A stretch of DNA of 64,000 nucleotides from Lophius americanus (taxonomy: Eukaryota; Chordata; Actinopteri; Lophiiformes; Lophiidae), in the NCBI GenBank assembly GCA_037951165.1, contig JBBDHG010000024.1, positions 5,051,001-5,115,000 on the forward strand. Reading direction: 5' to 3'. Below are positions 11,216 to 64,000 of the stretch, one piece after another; position 1 is the stretch's first letter; every line of letters begins with the position of its first letter. The notes under the pieces were generated by a model that ran no database searches, had not been told where the DNA came from, and worked only from the letters and a program-made list of their open reading frames with translations. A program made the translations under genes and the position numbers.

Positions 11216-13362
11216 CGTCTGTGATATCAATGTGTTGCAAGATAATCCTTTCTCCTCTTTTCAGACTTTCCTGAACTAATAGTGTCTCTTCTGAATGGTC
11301 ACATACCTTGGTTCCAGCTGCGTGAACTGATAACAAAATCGCTTGATCTCAAGGTTGTCTGGCCGTAGATCTTTGTACATGAAAGTCATGGACTATGTTG
11401 TTTCATAGTTCACTCTGAATTTGGAGGTAGCTTTTTGTGAATAGTTTGTCAAGTATTTTGGGGCTTTTCTGAGGTGCTGCAATAACGTTGACTTTGCTGT
11501 TCTTGACTGACACTATTTCTTCTTAGTGGTGTTCAAAACCTCGTGTTCATAGTATTCCTAGAGTATTTCATGACACATTATTTGATTACTTTCTGTGATG
11601 CCTCCATCTTATGATATATATTGACCCTCTTCCTAGCTGCCCTCACCAGAAAAAAATCATCAATACCAGCCTCTAGAGGACAGGAAAAGCAATTAATATA
11701 ATTCTTGTAGTACCAAAATGTTCAATTCATATTTTTTAATTTAGACAATTAAATATTGATATTGTTAACATTGTATCTAAAAATACAATAACCCTGAACA
11801 AAAATTGCGATAATGCATAATATGCAGTATTGATTGTTTTCGTTTTTTTGTTGGTTGTTTGTTTTACACTAGTGTAGCAGAGTATAGTTTACAGCCTGCT
11901 TTTATTTTGATATCATTGCTTCCATTAAAGTATTAGCTAACTACTGGCAGTACTCCTTCTCCGCTCGCCTGCAGGGCTAACACAAGATATTGAGAGGTTG
12001 CCATTGCTGCCAGAGTGATATCACTGCCCTAAACTATTATCCCAAGGCTAAGATTGTTTTGGAGTAATTTTGAGAATGCGAGTATATAAACCCAATATTG
12101 TCGGTTACATGCCTTGAAATTTGTATTTATTCTATAGTATGTTTGAAAATTGATGCACTCTATTTTCTTCTTCCACATAAATTACATCAAAAATTGTTAC
12201 TGAAAGTACACAAACAAAGTACAGCAGTCATCAGTTTTAATTAATGCAACTTCACTGGTACATTGCGGTACTAATCTGGATAAAGAACACTTTTACAAAT
12301 GTTCTGGTATCCTACCACAGCTGTGGTCTCCTGCAAGGGTGACTCCTGCAGTAGTTCCATGTGTTATTGTGCTGACGATTGGCGCTTCATAACATCGAAA
12401 AAAGCTGGCTTAGTCTTGATCAGGTCACCAACACTCTGCTGATTTAACTCAAATACAAACTGACCTGCCAGTCTCAGAGTTAAGACAAGGTCTCTGCTGA
12501 AGTTAGTACTGCAGCGAGCTAAAAGACCTGGTTGGCACGGAGCCCCATTGGGAGAACAGCTGTTCACTTCATCACTTCACTGTGAGTGTGCGTGCTTGCA
12601 TGGGTCTTGCATAGGATATGCAATAGTTTGCTGATGAAGATGATGATGATGCAGGGTACAGTGGCCCAGCTTCCTGTCAACCTGTCATGATGTTATCAAT
12701 GACTTCAGCTCGCTGTTTACTTTACACTCATCAACAGCTGCTCTCACATGCTGCCATATAAAAATCTATTATTTAATGTCTGATCAAATCCTACAAAATC
12801 ACAGCTTCTCAAAACCACAGGTGGATGTTACCTAATATTTTAGGTCCCTGTTAATCCTCAGGACCAAATGTTCTCTGTGCTAATTTGTCATCATTGTTTC
12901 AAATCTGGAAGGCAAATTGAAGATGAGCTTAAGTCAAGGAAGAATATTTGTAGGGAGTAGATTGTAAGAGATTATTTGTGTTTGAGTAGTGTTTGTGTTT
13001 AGATTGTCATTATTGTTAAGGTGCGTGTGAAGGCTTTGACAGGTCAAAGCAGTGAATACATGATATGCGCTACTCCTGTCCTTGCGCTTTCTCGGTGAGA
13101 GAAGTATTTGTCCGGTAGGTCCATTTACAAATCCTCTCAGAAATGCGAGAGGATTTGTAAATCCTTGAAAGATAATACCACATCAGTATTATCTTATAAA
13201 ACTGATGAGGTACATGGTACCATAAGAACAAACTAGAATTTATTCTTGAATGATTTTGTTCAGCGGCACAATTTCAATACAAAACTCCCGATTCAAAATA
13301 TTTATAGGCAAAAGTCTTTATTATGTGAGTGGTCTGATGGTGTATACCTCTGCCCCCTCCAG
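11216..13362. other. Non-coding stretch before the slf1 terminal exon
   Basis: Probably the 3' part of the last slf1 intron. An open frame at 12364-12567 on the - strand is unassigned. A perfect 15-bp hairpin lies at 13124-13161, followed by a second (8-bp stem) at 13171-13193. The stretch ends in a pyrimidine-rich 3' splice site (CCTCTGCCCCCTCCAG) at 13347-13362. Confidence 0.5.
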
Positions 13363-13850
13363 GCTCAGCACTCCTGCAACAAACTGACGGCGATGGGCAT
13401 ACTCCTCTGGATCTGGTTCCTTCATCAAGTCAGCGGGAAGAGCTTCTCCGTAGCGCTCAGGTCGCAGACTCGGCCCTTAGAAACTTGAGAGTGACCGAGG
13501 TCCTCAATCTGCCCCTCCTGGAGGCTGGATCCACTCTACTAGCCCACCTCATGTTCTCCTACCATCAAGAGCGGGGCCTGACTGGCTTCATGCAGCTCAG
13601 CAACAGATCCCGCAGCCTGGTCAGCGCCCTCGTAGCCCACTCCCTCCAAAATGTGAAATCAGGTTGGATAGACCAGAGGGCTGTGAGGCTGGTGGAAGAT
13701 ACTCAGACACTGTTGGAACTTGGTAGAGGGAACCACCTGGGTCAGGTATCTCAAGCAGTGAAAGAGTGCAAAGGAGAGAACACAATGTTCCTAATGGAAA
13801 TGGTGGAAAATCTCAGGTCTTGTGGAGAAGCGTTACTAGCTGACCTGTGA
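13363..13850 (+). CDS. slf1: slf1 terminal coding exon (SMC5-SMC6 complex localization factor 1)
   Basis: SLF1 (also ANKRD32/BRCTx) is a nuclear protein that, with SLF2, links RAD18 at damaged DNA to the SMC5-SMC6 complex. This exon starts after CCCCCTCCAG, enters in phase 2 (two bases complete a codon) and runs 161 codons to TGA at 13848-13850. It opens with an ankyrin-like piece (QQTDGDGHTPLDLV, residues about 5-18), followed by about 130 mostly helical residues rich in leucine, including LLELGRGNHLGQVSQAVKE, and ends in EALLADL. Human SLF1 has three ankyrin repeats followed by a C-terminal tail of roughly 150 residues, which fits. The gene name also rests on position: slf1 and mctp1 are convergent neighbours in vertebrates. 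No other slf1 exon was recognised in the 13 kb upstream, so the BRCT and other ankyrin exons probably lie outside the window. Another ankyrin protein cannot be excluded by sequence alone. Confidence 0.72.
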
Positions 13851-14280
13851 TACATAAAACTCACGACGCACTGAGAAAGACGTGAATGCTCTGCTTGTTT
13901 TTGAACCGCTGTCTCTGTCAGTCAAAGGTGTCACTGTCTGGCCCCCCGGATCCATGCTTCTAAACTAACAGCGCCATACCATTCAGGTGTGTTTTTGAAT
14001 TTATTTCCATCGATAATCCATAGGGTTCTTTATAATATAATGTGAAAAAGATAGTTTGGGGACATTTGACATTATCTTGTTTTCTATAGTCCATATATTT
14101 GTGAAATGTTAAATCTTTCTAACGAGTGTATTTATGTTGTATATTTCTTATTTATATTGTTGTGTTTTTACGGTAACACTTAATATTTCTGTACAGACTG
14201 CTACTACCTCATGTTTTCTATACGATCATATATATTTTTTCACTACTGTATATATCAGAATAAAAGAGAAGATCTGAAGT
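13851..14280 (+). other. slf1: slf1 3' UTR
   Basis: A-T rich sequence between the stop codon and the first AATAAA on this strand, about 410 bases. The end is inferred from the signal and not seen directly. Confidence 0.6.
14259..14264 (+). terminator. slf1: slf1 polyadenylation signal
   Basis: Canonical AATAAA in the context CAGAATAAAAGAG. Cleavage would be expected 10-30 bases downstream, near 14275-14295. Confidence 0.7.
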
Positions 14281-16840
14281 GACGGTGAAACACTCATCCC
14301 ATTGTGTATTCAAGCGTTGTATACCAATAATCAAGGGGAACGTGGCTGAAATGTTGAACGGTGCTCTAACAAATGGAGGGGTCTCGGTGAAAGAGTACAA
14401 CCAATTCTCACAGGAGCGTCCTGGGATGCTTGAAGAGTTGATGTGCATTCGCTGTCAGCCTTACCGACAGCGGTGAGGAATGAGACACTTCCTGAAACTG
14501 AGCAGGGGAGAAGCACTGAGGTTTGCTTGTTGGGAAGGCTTGAGTGAGCGAGGGAGCAAAGAGAGGAGAGGAGAGGAAAGGGGAGGTTTGTGAGACTTAA
14601 TGAAACCCAGACATTCTGAAGATGATAAAAAATATTTAATCTTTTTTTTTTTCCTCTTTTCATTCTTTTTGTCCTCCAAAATAAGCAACATACATCATTT
14701 CACTTCTTAAACCACAAAACATACATCCCCTTTTTTCCCTTCTGACCGACCCATTTCTCAGCTCCTTATTATTACACAAATGGTAATTGGTCAGAACTGG
14801 GAATGTGAAAATGATGTCAAAGGCAGGCAACATCGCAGGCAGAAAAAGACAGACCTTAGAAAATGAGACAGGCATACATCTACATTACAATGTCATCACC
14901 AGACCACCAACAGGCATTCTGTATAAAATACACACATTAAATAAGTAGGTAGCTATGTACAGTCTTATTTAAAAAATAAATAGGCTAATTTCAACTTGGT
15001 GCAAATAAAAGTGCTCTTTTTCCTTAATAGCCATCTATCTGATACATTCCATTTTTATATTTCTTCGATGTCTTCTTTGATGTCATACAAAATAGAAACA
15101 CTTTGGTTTGCTTGCAAACTGAAGTACAACCCAAAAATAAATTAATTTAAACAAAATATGAGAAACAGCTTTTGGATGCAATGCCATACAAACCACCACA
15201 GTTTGGTGTCTACTACTGTATGTAGTTATTTTACAGCAATCAGAAATTCAAACAGTCCCTTCAGGCATTATAAAAAGCCATCCTTCAAAAGCCACAGAGT
15301 GTTTGTTGAGGAGGCTGTAATCAGTCTACAACGCCACTCTTGGGGGACAGTCTGTTATTGTCTTTCAAGTGGATTCCTCAAAGCAACAAAACAAAATCAA
15401 TGGCCCTCTGGAGTGACAGATCTGAGCCTGTTGATATTTAAGCATGGAGATGGATGGGTGAAGAGGGAGGGAGCAGGAGAGGGTAGAGGCGATGGCAGAC
15501 ATGCAGGGGGAGAGGATGACAAAATGGCAGAGGACAGTGCTAGTTGTGGTGGGGTTTAGCTTGATTGAGACAGAGAGGGAGACAGACGCAAAGACAAAGA
15601 CGGAGAAGTCTGAAAGATGGAGGCAGGGATCAGAGGGATGAGAGGAGGCCTCCTCAAATGTAGCCTGAGCTGTGATCTTTCAACAGATGCTAAGCAAAGA
15701 AGCCCAGGAGACCGTCCCTTCAGACAGGGTCGCAACCCCGCTCACTGACGAATGAGGGAACCACAGAGAAAGGAAGAGAGGCCTGAAATATCATAAAACA
15801 CACGCACACACACATAAACATCTCTCCGTTTCTGACATCTCAGGCCTAAGTCCCCTTAGAGCTTTGTCTTGTCATACAGCGAATTGCTGCTCATCTAGCT
15901 GACGGCTCTCTGCACCAGCAAACTCTAGACACACACACAAACACACACACACACATACACATACATTTGACTGGAATTTCGCATCAGTCTGCAGCTGGAG
16001 GGGAGATACAGCTGTAACACGAACCGAAACTGAGCAAAGCAACATGTCTTTGATTGAATAAACATGTATCATAAAACACTCCTACATGCACTGTTCACAT
16101 GCACAAAGCTCTGTCTCTGGAAAGACGGATCAAAGTTGGGCTGTGGGCACAGGAGGTGGGGCAGATGGAGAGGGTGTCCAGCCTGGGGCACAGCATCACA
16201 GAGAGCATGTTTGTGTGAGAGTGTGTGCCTGAGAGGGAGAGAAAGTGCCTGCTCAAATGGGATGTCATGCTTTCATCTGTGAGCAAACAGGTACACTATG
16301 AGCATGAGAGATATATTAAGGAAGCAATGTATTCACATGAGAGGTTGTTTTTTCTTCTCTTAGAATCTACATACGTGCTTGTCCGTGTGTGCGTGTGGGT
16401 GAAGTCTCTCGTGTGGGGCGGCCGAGGCAAGTGCACCGGGAGAGGAAAGGAGACCATCCTTTCAAACCAGATTAGGGTTTGTGGCTGCTTATAGGCCTTC
16501 CTGGTGACACTCGGCATAGACCTGGTGACATCTATATCAACACCAGGATGACAGAAGCCCCATCCTGCTGGAGCTCCTGACCAAGAGAGTTTGCCACTGA
16601 TGGACTGAAACAATATTCTGACATGATTTTAAGGGTTAAAAGATGCTATAAAAACATTGTTTTTATTATTTATTTATTATTTAATTTAATAAATATGTAA
16701 TAAATTAGATTTTTTTTTTGGTTTTGGAGTCAGCTCTTGAAAAAGAGTACATTTGGCCATCATATTAGAGCACAGACTTACCAAAACAAGCCTTAGCCTG
16801 CTGGTCCAATTTTTTCATTGTGAACAAGGATGAAATGCTT
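14281..16840. other. Region between convergent stop codons; possible mctp1 3' UTR
   Basis: No coding gene recognised. If mctp1 has a long 3' UTR it would run leftward through this stretch. Candidate minus-strand polyadenylation signals are TTTATT copies at about 16661-16680 (AATAAA on the - strand) and a TTTAAT at 14634-14639 (ATTAAA). I cannot choose between them. Purine-rich sequence (about 15455-15640) and a CA run (15931-15962) are present. Confidence 0.4.
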
Positions 16841-18243
16841 TGAAAAATTATTTGCCACCCGTTCTGGTTTATTCTACTTTTTTGTGTTTATTTTTAAAAC
16901 TAAATTGTGTCAGATATTCAAACATAATTTAAGATAGAACAAGGGCAAGCTGAGTAAAAATAAGATATGAATTTTAAAATGATAATTTTAACCAAAATAG
17001 TCATCTTTAGTCCAGTTGAGTCAGTGTGAAAAAAGATCTTCCCCATTTAAAAAACTCACTCAAAAAATCTTTACATATCTGTTTCAATAACTGCAGCTGA
17101 GCAAAACACAGGCAGGGCTAACTACTGCCAGCCCTACTCAATCAATTCATCCCTTCAATAGACCATATATGCAGAAGGTTGTGGGCTCATAGTTCTCAGC
17201 AGTAGCTCACTATGCCAAAATCAAAAGAAATACCAGAAGATATGCGGCAGAAGGTGACCAGGAAGAGTTATAAAATCACTTATTTCTGGAGAAAGAATTG
17301 TCAAAACCTTCCAAAATTCCTCCGAAAGCACAGCGAAGACTCACAGAGGTTGTCATAAAAGGTCAAAATAAAACATCCAGGTAACTGCAGGCCTCTATTA
17401 CCTCAGTAAAGGTCAGTGATCATGGCTCAATCACACTGTAGACACTGGCAAAAATACAATCCACGGGAGAGTGGCGGGATTAAAACCAAGCTTTTGGGAG
17501 AATATTCTCCGGAGTGATGGCTCAAAAATGGAACTGTTTGGAAGACAGGAGTTCCATTATAGTTGGCATAAACCAAACACAGCATTCTACAAAAAGAGCA
17601 TTATACCTAAAGTCAAGTATGGAGGAGTTGGTGTGATATTTTTGGGATGTTTTGCTGCTTCGTGGTCAGGATGGCTAGCCATTGTTGAGGGAAACTGGAA
17701 TCTCTCACCTCTTCTAGAGATTCTTAAAGAGAATGTCAGTTCATCAGTGGGCCAGCTGAATCTCAAATGCAACTGAAAATGATCCCAGGAGCCTATAAAT
17801 CCATCTCTGAATAGCTAAAAAGGAATAAAATGAGGGTTTAGGAGTGGCCTACTCCTGGTTAAGTTTGGACCTGAGCCCATTGAGATGCTGTGGTAGGACC
17901 TGAAAAGGTCAGCTCATGCTCACAAACCTTCAAATGTGCCTGCACTAAAGCAGCCTTGCAAGACAAGTGGGCCAAGATTCCAACACAGTAATGTCAGAGA
18001 ATGATATCCAGCTATGGCAAGTGGTTGGTTGCCGTTGTTGATGCTAAAGCTAGCACAACTAGCTACGCAGTCTCGTGAGAAAAACTTGGATTTGAAATAA
18101 AATCATTTAAAATGTTTAAAATGTTGTGTTTACTCTCTTTGCCTTTGTTTATGTTTATTTGAAGATTCTACATTCATTCTACATTTTTCTTATTATGAAA
18201 AATATAAAAGATATCAGGATGGGTCTTATATATTTTCCCAACA
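16841..18243 (+). mobile_element. Decayed full-length Tc1-like transposon
   Basis: Long terminal inverted repeats are visible: TGAAAAATTATTTGCCACCC starts the element at 16841 and its degraded complement ends near 18243. Inside is a transposase pseudogene on the + strand. Landmarks are CCAGAAGATATGCGGCAGAA (17232 on), then the ENILRSDGSKMELFG segment at about 17494-17540, which still has the aspartate of the first DDE position. KPNTAFYKKSIIPKVKYGG and GVIFLGCFAASWSG follow, then the PIEMLW equivalent (glutamate position) near 17878-17895. Stops and frameshifts break the frame after about 100 codons, so it is inactive. It lies just downstream of the mctp1 stop codon and may be transcribed in the mctp1 3' UTR. 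Confidence 0.85.
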
Positions 18244-18893
18244 CAGACTATTGAGAGGCTTTTACTGTCGATATTCAATCAACTTACTGAGTTTAGTGTG
18301 AAAAACCAAAAATCAGAGCCAACATCCAATAGGACAAGAAAAAAAAAAATGTCTTGGTACGAAAATAAGTTGAAAATATAAACAATTTACCAAAATTTTG
18401 TTGTTTAATAACAACTTGAGATTAAAATTATTGCAAAGAGATGCAGAATGCTGGTATAAGGCTCTTATTTAGAAAGATGGATGCACTGAGAATGTCTTTA
18501 TGGGACGAGTACAAATGTTGGAATTTCTTTTACCCATTGTGTTTCACATGTGGCAAGCCAATGGTTGGAGTCCCGTGAAGTATCAGAGTGATAGAGAGAA
18601 GAAAGGAGGAAACTGGCTGACAGGCTGAGAAAAAGGTAATTCCATCCATCCTTCCTGCTCGTCTTTAAAATCAATCAAATCAGAACGGCCATAAGAGACT
18701 TCATAGAATTGGAGAAACTGTTCTGTACATCAAGAATAATTAAAGACAGGAAACATAGGATTAAGAGAAGAACATAGGGAAGAAAAAAATAAGACATAGT
18801 TGAGACAAGCTGCTCTTCAGATCCTCAGTGTCCATTAATAGACCACGAGAAGGAAAGTGGAGAGGAGAAGAGTTGGTGGGCCGACACAGCTTT

Positions 18894-60777
<41,884 letters not shown>

Positions 60778-62201
60778 CTTAAGAGAGAGAAAAAGGTAAA
60801 AGCATCAGCAAAAGAAAATTGAGAACAAAGAAGTGTGTCAAGTGTGTACTGGGAATGTATACATTCAAGACCTCATATTGACCCTGATGAGGCACACTCC
60901 TGTGAACGTACGCCAGCCATATGTGGACTGGAATCGACACACATTCATATGCAGAATCATGACTACCATGGAACAAAATGTAAAATAAGACTAGTTTTGA
61001 ACAAAGCTGCGGGCCTGGTTTTAGTGAGCCTAGGTTCAACACCCTGACCCTGTAGAGGCTTTATGGGCCTTGAGGAGGACGGTGACGAGGATGAGTAAGA
61101 CCCGTCAGAGCCCCTTTCCTCCTTGCCAATCATCCCAGAGGCTGAGGTCATGTTACGTTTTCAGCCGAGACGCGCCAGAGGTGACCCTTCCACACTCAAC
61201 CATGAAACCCAAGCATCTGACCTCACACACCCCACACCCTGAGTCCCTAACCCTGTCACTCCAAGCTCCAATACCCTCTCTGCAGGCCCAAAAGACTCTT
61301 ATGGGTCATCTCTAACCTTCTCTGCACCCATCTGCCAAAACCATAACCTCTATACCTCCCCTCTCATCACCAAACAAGGAAAGTACCATCTGAAAATTAA
61401 CCTTTCCTAAAACCCTGTATTCTTGTTTTGGCAGGGCTCCTGAGCCACTGACAACGGATTATTGTGGTGCATGGGAAATGATATATGTGGGAAAGTAGAG
61501 TAAAACTGCAAATGATGAATGCTTGTTTTTAAATAAGCATTGTGTCTATCGTGAGAATGTCAATTATCTCCGAAAAGTTTAGGAGGAGAAAATCTTATGG
61601 GGATAAAACACGGCATAGATGAATAAAGAGAAAAATAATATTTATAATATCCTATAATTTCATGACTAAGTACACAGAGATTTGTCATTGATTAATAAGA
61701 GAAGCAATTACAGAAATTGCTGAATGAGCAATTCATGCAAAACACATCATATTTTTGTGAAAAACACGTTTTATCAAATTTAAGTGCAATATAGCCATTT
61801 TTTTCCGAATATGAGCGAGAAGATATTTGTCATTAATTATTCTCTGTATGGAGAGGCGTCCATGTTTCAATAATCAGTTTTGATAAGAATCGTGAGATTG
61901 AGACTATTGCTGTTTAAAGCAGCTTTATTTACTGTGTGCCAATTATGATCTATCCTGTTTGGCTGACCAACAAGAGAACGTAGGCTTCATAATCAACTCT
62001 GCATGTTCGGGAAAAAAATCACGAGAGACAGTGAGAAAAAAAGAGAGAGAGAGGAAGAGAGAAAGAAGAATGAAAATAAAGCTCTTCATTGTGTTTACAG
62101 TCTAAGGTTAATGTGAATATGAGCTTCAACAGCCCCTCCAGAGAGTGTGTGCAGGTCTGCTGTTACCGTAGTGGCGCGTCGGATACTAAACCGCACCCGC
62201 A

Positions 62202-62252
62202 CAGACACACACATAAAAATGTCACACACGTACACAAACACACACACACACA
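62202..62252. repeat. CA-rich tract
   Basis: Interrupted CACACA runs. Confidence 0.85.
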
Positions 62253-63647
62253 TACTAACTCGCTGGTATTTCATTGTTCTCTCCACATGAGCGCATTTAT
62301 CTGAATATCAACGCAAGCAACTCTTCACCATAACAATATAATTAGACAATCACATATTTTCAACTTTTCCACTTCTCACTGATAAAAGTTTCTCCAAACT
62401 TCCAAAATGAGCTATAACTTCTTGTAAAATTAACTAACAGACACTGGGCATACAAAGCAAAAACGTCAAATAAATTAAACATAAGAAATTTCCGGTGCAT
62501 TTACATAAAACTCACAGCAAAAATCTATTTTGCAAATAAACCTGAGTGGTCCTGGTGCAACAATCAAATCTCCCGATAGGCTCGAAAATGTATCTGTTTC
62601 CCTCAACTTTACTTTCTAATGTACAAAGACTCTGTCTTTCTGATTCAACTGTGTCGGAGGATTGGAAAAAACTATTCAATAATTCATATTTGTATACTAA
62701 TAAGCAACGCAACCATTTCCCTTCCCACTTCATGAGAAGCTGTTAGCACCCTGTAAAGCTATACAACACGTTTTCACACATTTCCTCTACAACATGTAAC
62801 CAATTCCAAAATGATCCACCTTCAAATTATTATAATTTAGAAATCCATGTGATCTGTAGCATTAATAATCACTGGAATAAGTGTGCCATAGAGCTGCAGG
62901 AACAGGATTTCACTAGCGCAAACAAAGGAGCTCACTTATTTAAAGTTTCTCTGGTAAAAGCTATAAATAACTGCACACTTACAAACATCTTCATCATACA
63001 GCTTTCACACACTCTGCTATAAATAAACTCTACGGCAGGCATTCATTCTACTGTACAGATATTCACTGTTTGTTTCTCGGTTTGCTCGGGCTATCAGACA
63101 AATGAATTGCTCCCCACTGTCCCGATGTTTGTCAGAAACCTAAAAACTGTTTTGATGTTTTTATTTTTAATTCTAGCTTCCTGTTCCATGTGCCTGGGGT
63201 TTCATAGCCTGTCGTCCCCCTTCATTCCTCTTACATTTGGTTACAGTAGCTGAGGGCAAAGTTTTGACTGGCAGCTGGAGGAACCGGACACGCCGGCTCA
63301 GCAGTGGCCGGCCCTGCCCCGTCTCCATGCCCTTCGGCTGGGTAATAGGGGCCCTGCAGTGACTGGACCTTTCCACCAAGACGGGGCGATCACAGCCACC
63401 CCCCATTGCTCGCTACACCAGATAGCAGGCTCTTCGCCTGAGGAAAAGGGAGTAGGAAGGAGCCTGCTGTGGATGTCAATGACCAGAGAGAGGCGGAGGA
63501 AGAAAAACAACGATGAAAACAGACTAGACTGGAATGGAGAGGGGGGTGGCAGTGGGAGAAAATGCTAAGGGAAGCTGGGGTTGTAATGGCAATAATTTGT
63601 GAGGTCAGGGATGTATCCTGTAGTGGTCGGCAGGGTTTTAATATCTG

Positions 63648-63652
<5 letters not shown>

Positions 63653-63679
<27 letters not shown>
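63653..63679. repeat. CA microsatellite
   Basis: About 13 CA units. Confidence 0.9.
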
Positions 63680-63684
<5 letters not shown>

Positions 63685-64000
63685 AGCCTCAGCACGCTAA
63701 ACTCTTGCTTTTGTTTATTTTAGATTTCTGTGTAAAATAATCTTACATTCGGAATATTAATTTTTCTCAGTTTGTTTGCATCCAAATCATTAAAGCCCTC
63801 TAATTTAGTATAATTAAAAAACAAATATGTCGGTTCTATGTGTGCATACAAAAAAAGATGTACCCTCTTTTTCTAACTACTGTCTGAACAATTACAGAGC
63901 AGTAAAGATCAATATCTGTTTTAGAGGTTCCTCAATGGTGATTAATTGATTAATCAAAACTACAATCTGAATTTTACTATAAACCAGAAAAACTATTTTG

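Larger units (their letters stand above)
60778..64000 (-). other. mctp1: 3' part of the next mctp1 intron
   Basis: No further exon recognised. Holds CA-rich tracts at 62202-62252 and 63653-63679. A-T rich stretches at 61790-62000 and 62810-63090 with many TAAT words are candidates for conserved non-coding DNA. Confidence 0.7.

Noticed and set aside
14634..14639. ATTAAA as the mctp1 polyadenylation signal
   Set aside because: It would need a 4.3 kb 3' UTR running through a transposon. Possible, but not chosen over the AATAAA copies near 16661-16680 without 3'-end data.
15158..15559. 133-codon open frame on the + strand
   Set aside because: The second half translates purine-rich repeat DNA, and no family was recognised.

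Overview
This is eukaryotic DNA from a ray-finned fish, most likely a percomorph teleost. The evidence is split, spliced genes with GT-AG introns; long CA/TG and TA microsatellites; several decayed Tc1/mariner elements of types common in fish; LINE remnants with teleost-type 3' ends; and tRNA-like SINE-type repeats. There is no bacterial or organellar gene organisation, and coding sequence is only about 1 kb of the 64 kb.

Two genes are recognisable, and they converge. On the + strand, 13363-13850 is a terminal coding exon with an ankyrin-like start, followed by a polyadenylation signal at 14259. I assign it to slf1 (SMC5-SMC6 complex localization factor 1), partly because of its neighbour. 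On the - strand, six exons between 60777 and 18894 encode the C-terminal 187 or so residues of mctp1 (multiple C2 and transmembrane domain protein 1): the first membrane segment, an acidic loop, a conserved cytosolic segment, the second membrane segment and the C-terminal tail. The three C2 domains lie upstream, beyond the right edge. Tail-to-tail slf1/mctp1 is also the arrangement in human 5q15, so the two assignments support each other.

Layout: 1-13362 is non-coding, probably the last slf1 intron, with LINE and Tc1 debris; 13363-14280 is the slf1 end; 14281-18893 lies between the two stop codons and may hold a long mctp1 3' UTR with an old Tc1-like element in it; 18894-60777 is mctp1 exons and introns (about 8.9, 0.24, 1.1, 20.6 and 10.5 kb); 60778-64000 is the start of the next mctp1 intron.

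The observations most worth following are: (i) an unassigned 99-base open exon-like segment on the mctp1 strand (42197-42295), phase 0/0, in the intron between the acidic-loop exon and the next exon, which could be an undescribed cassette exon; (ii) a UG-repeat in place of a normal polypyrimidine tract before the last mctp1 exon, resembling the CFTR exon 9 arrangement; (iii) a Tc1-type transposon inserted at TA inside another Tc1-type element (39895-41756); and (iv) a recurrent series of perfect short hairpins (11-15 bp stems, 0-8 base loops) scattered through unique sequence, which look like template-switch mutation scars. I found no operon-like or defence-like system.
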